The position numbers were made by a program, and so were the translations under genes. Shown here in pieces: positions 1 to 3,881 of a DNA stretch of 6,947 bases. The notes beneath the pieces are model-generated. The model was not told the origin of the DNA and searched no databases. It was given only the letters and a program-made list of their open reading frames with translations. The stretch is taken from positions 1-6,947 of the forward strand of contig JAADFH010000055.1 of the NCBI GenBank assembly GCA_013152995.1, written 5' to 3'. The DNA comes from Methanobacteriota archaeon. Its GTDB lineage: Archaea; Hydrothermarchaeota; Hydrothermarchaeia; Hydrothermarchaeales; BMS3B. Within the stretch, counting starts at the first letter, position 1; every line of letters starts with the position of its first letter.

Positions 1-701
1 GCCTTGAGAATATGAGCGATGCTGAATTTGAAGACTTCCTGAGCGAGCTCAAGGACTACCTTACTGAGCTGAAGTATGAGAACATACCCTACGGGCTCCA
101 CACCTTTGGCATACCTCCAGAGGGCGATGCTCTTGTGACCTTTGTGATGAACATCCTGGGCAGGGACTACACCAGCGCAACGAAGCAGGTGAACAGCTCC
201 TGCTTAGAGCGCTGCAGTTTTGAGCTTCTGAAGGCTGTGCTTAATGGCTCTGATGTGAATCAGACACAGATTGACTTTCTGGGTAATGTGAGCGCAAATG
301 TAACCGAGCAGCTTGAGCTTGCTCTGAGCTATGCGGACCTTCTGGTGAACGGCACCTCGCGGGAGGTTGACTCCCTATTGGACGCCCTTGAGGGCAGATA
401 CATAAAGCCCAATGTGGGCGGAGACCCGCTTCGCGCTCCCGAGGCGCTGCCAACAGGCAGAAACTTCTACTCCTTTGACCCACGCGGAATTCCAACCACC
501 GCTGCCTGGAAGGTTGGCAAGGCTCTTCCTTCCTCAGCGACTATGTCAGGAGGCACGGCACCTACCCCAGAAAGGTTGCCTACCTGCTCTGGGCAACTGA
601 AACCATGCGTCACAGAGGCGTTGCCGAGGCACAGATACTCTATCTGCTGGGCGTTGAGCCGAAGTGGAAGAGGGGCAGGGTCTACGATGTGCAGCTCATA
701 A
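1..701 (+). CDS. cobN: CobN/BchH-like chelatase large subunit, 5'-partial, first frame of a frameshifted gene
   Basis: The frame is already open at base 3, and the Met at 12-14 lies inside conserved protein text, so the gene begins upstream of the window. CobN-family landmarks are IPYGLHTFG (codons near 84-110) and YIKPNVGGDPLRAPEALPTG followed by RNFYSFDP (about 399-482). Family members are large subunits of cobalt or magnesium chelatases, which insert metal into tetrapyrroles. Homology-like text ends at AAWKVGKAL (about 501-527). The residues after that, up to the TAA at 699-701, are non-family sequence in the wrong frame, and the family text resumes in the frame ending at 2086. At least six N-x-S/T sequons (NSS, NGS, NQT, NVS, NVT, NGT) fit an extracytoplasmic protein. 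Family membership is confident. Whether the gene is functional depends on the frameshift. Confidence 0.85.
   Translation, partial: LENMSDAEFEDFLSELKDYLTELKYENIPYGLHTFGIPPEGDALVTFVMNILGRDYTSATKQVNSSCLERCSFELLKAVLNGSDVNQTQIDFLGNVSANVTEQLELALSYADLLVNGTSREVDSLLDALEGRYIKPNVGGDPLRAPEALPTGRNFYSFDPRGIPTTAAWKVGKALPSSATMSGGTAPTPERLPTCSGQLKPCVTEALPRHRYSICWALSRSGRGAGSTMCSS
522..536 (+). other. Frameshift junction within the cobN-like gene
   Basis: Upstream family text (AWKVGKAL, ending 527) and downstream text (FLSDYVRRHG, from 530) are in different frames. The join needs a -1 change, equivalent to 1, 4 or 7 missing bases. The junction is a pyrimidine tract containing tandem TTCC units (526-533). Restoring one more TTCC unit would read GKALPSFLSDYV without a break. 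I see no classical X-XXY-YYZ slippery heptamer. Lesion, recoding site and sequence error all remain possible. Confidence 0.75.
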
Positions 702-2086
702 ATGAGAGCCAGCTCGGCAGACCCAGAATAGATGTGGTGATAGTCACCTCGGGCTTGTACAGGGATACCTTCACCTACCAGCTCCAGCTTCTTGATAGGG
801 CGGTTATGCTGGCTGCCAACGCCTCAAACTCAAGCTACCCCAACTACGTCAGGGAGAACTACCTTGCCATGAAGGACTGGCTCCTTGCCAGGGGTTACAA
901 TACCAGCGATGCAGAGCGCCTTGCGATGGCAAGAATTTTCTCAGAGCCTCCTGGCGATTACGGCGTAAGGGTGGCAGCCGCAGCAGAGGCAAGCAACACC
1001 TGGGAGAGCACAGATAAAATAGCCCGGATTTACATCCAGAGGCTGGGCAATGTGTACCTTGACGGCAGCTTCTACACCCTGTCGCCAGAGCTGTTTAAGG
1101 AGAATCTCAAAGGCACAGAAGCGGCGCTTTTCACCAGGTCCAGCAACCTCTACGGCGCCTTTGACAATGACGACGTCTTCCAGTACTTTGGCGGGCTGAG
1201 CCTGGCGATAGGCTACGCTTCAGGTGGAACAAGACCCGAGATGTGGATAGCAAACCTGAGAGACAGAGATAACGCAAGAATGGAGACGCTGCAGGACTTC
1301 CTGAACAGGGAGCTGCGCTCCAGGCTGTACAATCCAAAGTGGATTCAGGGCATGATGGAGAATGGCTACTCTGGTGCGAGCATGTTCTCCAAGACCCTGG
1401 AGAACCTCTGGGGCTGGCAGGTTGTGGACGAGAGGATGATTCCGCCGGAGGTGTGGGATGCGCTTTATGAGATTTACGCCAGGGATAAATATTCCCTGGG
1501 GCTGGATGAGTGGTTCAGGGAACACTCCCCCTGGACAAAGCAGTCCATGTATGCACGGATGCTGGAGGCTGTGCGCAAGGGCTACTGGAGTCCCAGCGAA
1601 GATGTACAGAGAGCGCTCGCTAAAGAGCTTCAGGAGCTCATAGAGATCTACGGCGTAGCCTGCTGCCACCACACCTGCGCCAATCCGCTCCTTGATAAGT
1701 TCATTCAGGGTCTGCTCTCGGTTCCGCTGGCAGAGCCGGTGAGCTACCACAGCGACGAATCAGGCTGGGATTATGAGCCAGAAAAGCTGAGCACAAACGC
1801 AACGGGTGAAGAGGAAGGGCGGAATGAAACCACGTCTCAGGCAGAGCAGGTGGAGGAGAAAGCTGGCAGTGGAGAGGGCTTCGGCACGGAGGGCGAGCAG
1901 GGCGGCGAGTCAAGCGCTTCAACCGCTGGAGAGAGCGTGAGAGGCAGGGTGCTTTCGCCAGAGGAGTGGGAAGAAGATGGCACGCCTTCAAGCGCAGTGC
2001 CCATAAAGGCTGTGGTTGTGGCGGTAGGGACCTTCTCGGTGCTTGGCTACGGTTTCCTCAGGCTTCTGAGGAGAAGGTGGCTGTGA
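530..2086 (+). CDS. cobN: CobN-like chelatase, C-terminal part with acidic linker and membrane anchor (second frame)
   Basis: This continues the preceding fragment in another frame. Family text resumes at about 530 (FLSDYVRRHGTYPRKVAYLL, then WATETMRHRG), upstream of the ATG at 605, so that ATG is an internal Met and not the gene start. CobN landmarks in order are AEAQILYLLGVEP, RIDVVIVTSGLYRDTF, AAEASNTWEST, SNLYGAFDNDDVFQYFGG, NPKWIQGMMENGYSGA and CCHHTCANPLLDKF (about 1660-1700). A low-complexity Glu/Gly/Ser/Thr-rich linker (about 1780-1985) follows, then one hydrophobic helix (AVVVAVGTFSVLGYGF) and an Arg-rich tail, RLLRRRWL. The positive-inside rule puts the tail in the cytoplasm and the chelatase-like domain outside. 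Six further sequons support this. The TGA at 2084-2086 directly abuts the next ATG. The substrate (cobalt-corrinoid or another tetrapyrrole) is not shown by the sequence. Confidence 0.88.
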   Translation, partial: FLSDYVRRHGTYPRKVAYLLWATETMRHRGVAEAQILYLLGVEPKWKRGRVYDVQLINESQLGRPRIDVVIVTSGLYRDTFTYQLQLLDRAVMLAANASNSSYPNYVRENYLAMKDWLLARGYNTSDAERLAMARIFSEPPGDYGVRVAAAAEASNTWESTDKIARIYIQRLGNVYLDGSFYTLSPELFKENLKGTEAALFTRSSNLYGAFDNDDVFQYFGGLSLAIGYASGGTRPEMWIANLRDRDNARMETLQDFLNRELRSRLYNPKWIQGMMENGYSGASMFSKTLENLWGWQVVDERMIPPEVWDALYEIYARDKYSLGLDEWFREHSPWTKQSMYARMLEAVRKGYWSPSEDVQRALAKELQELIEIYGVACCHHTCANPLLDKFIQGLLSVPLAEPVSYHSDESGWDYEPEKLSTNATGEEEGRNETTSQAEQVEEKAGSGEGFGTEGEQGGESSASTAGESVRGRVLSPEEWEEDGTPSSAVPIKAVVVAVGTFSVLGYGFLRLLRRRWL

Positions 2087-2680
2087 ATGAACGCCTCCCT
2101 TGCGGTGGCTGCAGGCGTGCTGATAGCTGTGGCTGTATTCGCCATAAAGGCTGGCAGCGGCTGCGGTCTTGCAGGGCTGCGCAGAAGCGAGGTTGTGGCT
2201 GTGCTCCTGGTTTATGTTGCGGTCACCATAGCCGCTGGTGCAGTGATGGAGCGCATCTCTCAGGAAAGGCTGTATGCGCTTCTCAACCTGGGTGTTGCCT
2301 CCCATGCAGCCCTATCCCTGGCTCTGATCTTCTTCGGCGTGAGGACGATAAAGCAGCACACCTGCGGCTGCGACGTCTCCAGGAGGACTTTCCTCGCAAT
2401 GGCTCTGCCCTGCCCCGCATGCCTGGTAGCGCTGTTCCTCTCAGCGGGAATGCTGATGGAGTACACCCGGGCGTCCGGAGTAAAGGTGGGTCTGGAGCTG
2501 GGAGTCTTCTTCTTTTCAGTGGCGCTCGCATCTGCAATGGGGCTGAGGAGGTATGCCTCACCCAGAAATCTGGGTGCGGTAATGGTGATGGTGGGCATGC
2601 TCTACCTGTGCGCTCTTCTCCTGGTGCCCGCGTACCTTAATCAGACACCTGCGCTTCAGCAGCATCTCTCCACCCATTGA
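2087..2680 (+). CDS. DUF2162-like polytopic membrane protein (predicted transporter), apparently frameshifted near its 3' end
   Basis: The ATG directly follows the cobN stop, with a GAAGGTGG Shine-Dalgarno-like stretch about six bases upstream, so the two genes look translationally coupled. The product has about six hydrophobic segments (residues about 4-22, 36-54, 65-88, 102-121, 133-151 and 158-177). Cysteines stand out: Cys26 beside helix 1, a Cys93-x-Cys95 pair in a loop, and a Cys109-Pro-Ala-Cys112 motif within helix 4. These could bind metal or do thiol chemistry. I assign DUF2162 ('predicted transporter') from topology, the cysteines and the gene neighbourhood, not from a search. The last residues (QTPALQQHLSTH) look non-native: a convincing seventh helix continues in the next frame to 2759. 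A CcdA/LysE-type transporter relationship is possible but not shown. Confidence 0.8.
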   Translation: MNASLAVAAGVLIAVAVFAIKAGSGCGLAGLRRSEVVAVLLVYVAVTIAAGAVMERISQERLYALLNLGVASHAALSLALIFFGVRTIKQHTCGCDVSRRTFLAMALPCPACLVALFLSAGMLMEYTRASGVKVGLELGVFFFSVALASAMGLRRYASPRNLGAVMVMVGMLYLCALLLVPAYLNQTPALQQHLSTH

Positions 2681-2759
2681 TGAGGTCCTGAAAGCCTACG
2701 CACTTTTCGCGGTGCTTGTTGCCGCAGGCTTCTTAAAGGCGAGGATGGTGAGAGGATGA
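2664..2759 (+). CDS. Out-of-frame C-terminal tail (seventh helix) of the DUF2162-like protein
   Basis: In the +1 frame relative to the upstream gene, this stretch reads SISPPIDEVLKAYALFAVLV followed by AAGFLKARMVRG and a TGA at 2757-2759. It is a hydrophobic helix ending in a basic tail, as expected for the last transmembrane segment. There is no credible start codon in this frame after the TGA at 2586-2588. The stop overlaps the ATG of the next gene as ATGA, the usual coupled arrangement, so this is probably the true end of the upstream gene. The shift lies in about 2663-2677, next to a (TC)3 run at 2665-2670. A separate tiny membrane peptide is a less likely alternative. Confidence 0.65.
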   Translation: MSPPIDEVLKAYALFAVLVAAGFLKARMVRG

Positions 2760-3361
2760 TAGACACCCTGGCTTACCTGCTGCTGATAATCTCCAGCGCC
2801 CTGCTCTACCCCGTGATGATACTGCTTGCCCTGCTCACCCTTGCGGCGCTGCTTTTTGCAGGGGAGCTGCTCGCAGAATACTCCACACGCAGGAGGGAGT
2901 TTGATATTGCAGGTAGCGGTATAGGGGGGAGCACCTGGCTGGTTGAGAGGTTCAGAAGGGACCTGGAGAGGCTCAGAGGCAAGCCTATGCTTGAGGTGAG
3001 GCTTGAGAAGCTGCTGCAGGAGTACGAGTTTGAGGTGGAGAGGAGGCTTGAGCCCCTTGCGCTGGCCGCAAAGCTTGCCCCGGTGCTGGGGTTGATGGGC
3101 ACCCTCATACCTTTAGGTCCTGCGCTCATAGGCTTAACCAGGGGCGATATCAATGTGCTGGCTAAAAACCTCGCAATAGCTTTTACCACCACAGTGGTGG
3201 GGCTCTTTGTGGCGGGTGTATGCTACGTGGCTTTAAGCCTGAGGAGGCGGTGGTATGCACAGGACATATCTGACATAGCCTTCTATGCCGAGCTGATTGC
3301 AGGAGGTGAAAAAGCTGAGGAGCAGGTACCTCAGGAGAAGAAGACGCTGGAGCGAGGATGA
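2756..3361 (+). CDS. MotA/TolQ/ExbB-family ion channel protein
   Basis: The 201-residue product has the ExbB/TolQ plan: a long N-terminal hydrophobic segment (about 5-37), a charged cytoplasmic stretch (about 41-100), and two further helices (about 103-127 and 137-163). The signature is LAPVLGLMGTLIPLGPALIG (residues 107-126) followed by AFTTTVVGLFVAGVCY (142-157). The helix threonines Thr116 and Thr144-146 sit where ExbB and TolQ carry the polar residues that line the proton path. Family members use ion flow across the membrane to drive a partner protein. Here the likely partner is the DUF2149 product encoded next. The ATG at 2756 has GGTGA at 2747-2751 and overlaps the probable TGA of the repaired upstream gene. 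The last 22 codons overlap the following gene. Confidence 0.9.
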   Translation: MIDTLAYLLLIISSALLYPVMILLALLTLAALLFAGELLAEYSTRRREFDIAGSGIGGSTWLVERFRRDLERLRGKPMLEVRLEKLLQEYEFEVERRLEPLALAAKLAPVLGLMGTLIPLGPALIGLTRGDINVLAKNLAIAFTTTVVGLFVAGVCYVALSLRRRWYAQDISDIAFYAELIAGGEKAEEQVPQEKKTLERG

Positions 3362-3659
3362 GGAGCCCCTGCGCTATGTGGCAAACCTGTTTGATGTTGC
3401 AATGGTGTTCGCTGTAGCTCTGCTTCTCGCGGTTGTCGCCTACTCCAACCTCCCGGAGCTACTCTCGGAGAAGGATGTGACGATAGTAAAGAATCCCGGG
3501 GCGCCTGATATGGAGATTATTGTCAAGAAGGGCACCGAGATAAAGAAGTACAACATATCAAGGGAGATTGCGGGCGGCAGGGGTGTGAAGCTTGGCAGCG
3601 CCTACAGGCTGGAGACTGGCGAGATAGTGTACGTGCCCGAGGGCAATGAGAGTTTCTGA
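3297..3659 (+). CDS. DUF2149-family single-pass membrane protein, probable ExbD/TolR-like partner
   Basis: A basic N-terminus (RYLRRRRRW) precedes one membrane helix (about residues 31-50, LFDVAMVFAVALLLAVVAYS) and a small outer domain with DVTIVKNPGAPDMEIIVKKG and GSAYRLETGEIVYVPEG, text typical of DUF2149. Asp33 at the helix entrance in FDVAMVF resembles the FIDVMLVLL helix of ExbD/TolR, where the Asp is essential for ion-driven work. I infer that this protein and the ExbB-like channel form one complex. The start is uncertain. TTG at 3297 gives 120 residues. GTG at 3306 lies inside an excellent AGGAGGTGA (3301-3309). That site is well spaced only for a CTG at 3315. TTG gives a 65-base overlap with the channel gene, implying coupled translation. 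Confidence 0.85.
   Translation: MQEVKKLRSRYLRRRRRWSEDEEPLRYVANLFDVAMVFAVALLLAVVAYSNLPELLSEKDVTIVKNPGAPDMEIIVKKGTEIKKYNISREIAGGRGVKLGSAYRLETGEIVYVPEGNESF
3301..3309 (+). promoter_or_regulatory. Strong Shine-Dalgarno-like site at the DUF2149 gene start
   Basis: AGGAGGTGA is a near-perfect match to the archaeal anti-Shine-Dalgarno sequence and lies inside the end of the channel gene. It overlaps the possible GTG start (3306) and sits five bases before an in-frame CTG (3315). It suggests strong initiation here but does not settle which codon is used. Confidence 0.5.
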
Positions 3660-3699
3660 GCTGAACGTATAATCTGAAGCACCCTCATAACAGCGTAAA

Positions 3700-3705
3700 T
3701 TTTTT
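3700..3705 (+). terminator. T-run, candidate archaeal terminator after the cobN cluster
   Basis: Six consecutive T residues lie about 40 bases after the DUF2149 stop, in an AT-rich stretch at the end of the co-directional cluster. Archaeal RNA polymerase commonly terminates on T-tracts without a hairpin. The run is short, so the call is tentative. Confidence 0.35.
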
Positions 3706-3708
3706 ATG

Positions 3709-3724
3709 CGTATCTGCAGATACG
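3709..3724. repeat. Perfect 16-bp palindrome between the two transcription units
   Basis: CGTATCTGCAGATACG is its own reverse complement over all 16 bases. It lies just after the T-run and about 160 bases before the protease start. It could be a dimeric regulator operator or a 6-bp stem with a TGCA loop. A partly matching element, GCAGAAATACGT, occurs at 3835-3846. Confidence 0.6.
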
Positions 3725-3819
3725 TTAAAGTGCTGTGGCAACAATCTGGAGGGGTGTGAGAGCCCTGGATTTGAATAGTATGCGAATGCCAGTGCTTCGC
3801 GATTCTTCAAGTTTCTCAA

Positions 3820-3826
3820 TTTATGA
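3820..3826 (+). promoter_or_regulatory. Weak candidate TATA element for the protease gene
   Basis: TTTATGA resembles an archaeal TATA box and would place transcription start near 3848, giving a leader of about 34 bases. No clear BRE is visible, and the AT-rich context makes chance matches likely. Confidence 0.2.
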
Positions 3827-3838
3827 GCAAGTATGCAG

Positions 3839-3861
3839 AAATACGTGCTTATTCGGTATTT
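3839..3861. repeat. Imperfect inverted repeat upstream of the protease gene
   Basis: AAATAC (3839-3844) and GTATTT (3856-3861) are exact complements separated by 11 bases, 20 bases before the protease ATG. They may form a 5' leader hairpin or a regulator site, though a 6-bp match in AT-rich DNA can arise by chance. Confidence 0.3.
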
Positions 3862-3870
3862 ACAATGATT

Positions 3871-3875
3871 GGTGA
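3871..3875 (+). promoter_or_regulatory. Shine-Dalgarno site that fixes the protease start
   Basis: GGTGA lies six bases before the ATG at 3882, an ideal archaeal spacing. The TGA at 3873-3875 is in frame with the protease and overlaps this site, so no earlier start is possible, and the ATG at 3882 is the first start after it. Confidence 0.65.
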
Positions 3876-3881
3876 CGATGT

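Larger units (their letters stand above)
3660..3881. other. AT-rich intergenic region with no supported gene
   Basis: These 222 bases separate the cobN cluster from the protease gene and are visibly richer in A and T than the cluster. Contents are the T-run, the 16-bp palindrome, the inverted repeat near 3850 and the protease leader. A 17-codon ATG frame at 3706-3759 and a 77-codon minus-strand frame (3685-3918) are open. Neither has a convincing ribosome site or a recognisable domain, so neither is called as a gene. Confidence 0.7.

Noticed and set aside
12..14. ATG at 12 as the true start of the cobN gene
   Set aside because: The frame is open to the window edge, and the protein would lack the N-terminal half typical of CobN.
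605..607. ATG at 605 as the start of an independent gene
   Set aside because: Conserved CobN text continues upstream of it in the same frame to about 530, and no ribosome site precedes it. It is an internal Met.
1220..1750. 176-codon minus-strand frame inside cobN
   Set aside because: It lies opposite strongly recognisable CobN coding sequence, has no domain I recognise, and is a shadow of GC-rich codons.
1966..2640. 224-codon plus-strand frame across the cobN end and the DUF2162 gene
   Set aside because: It is Cys/Gly/Arg-rich low-plausibility protein overlapping two better-supported genes in another frame.
3706..3759. 17-codon frame MRICRYVKVLWQQSGGV
   Set aside because: Too short, includes the palindrome, and has no ribosome site. 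Chance is the simplest explanation.
3782..3800. GCGAA...TTCGC hairpin as an RNA gene or tRNA fragment
   Set aside because: A 5-bp stem with a 9-base loop and no tRNA arms or conserved TΨC sequence. Not enough for an RNA call.
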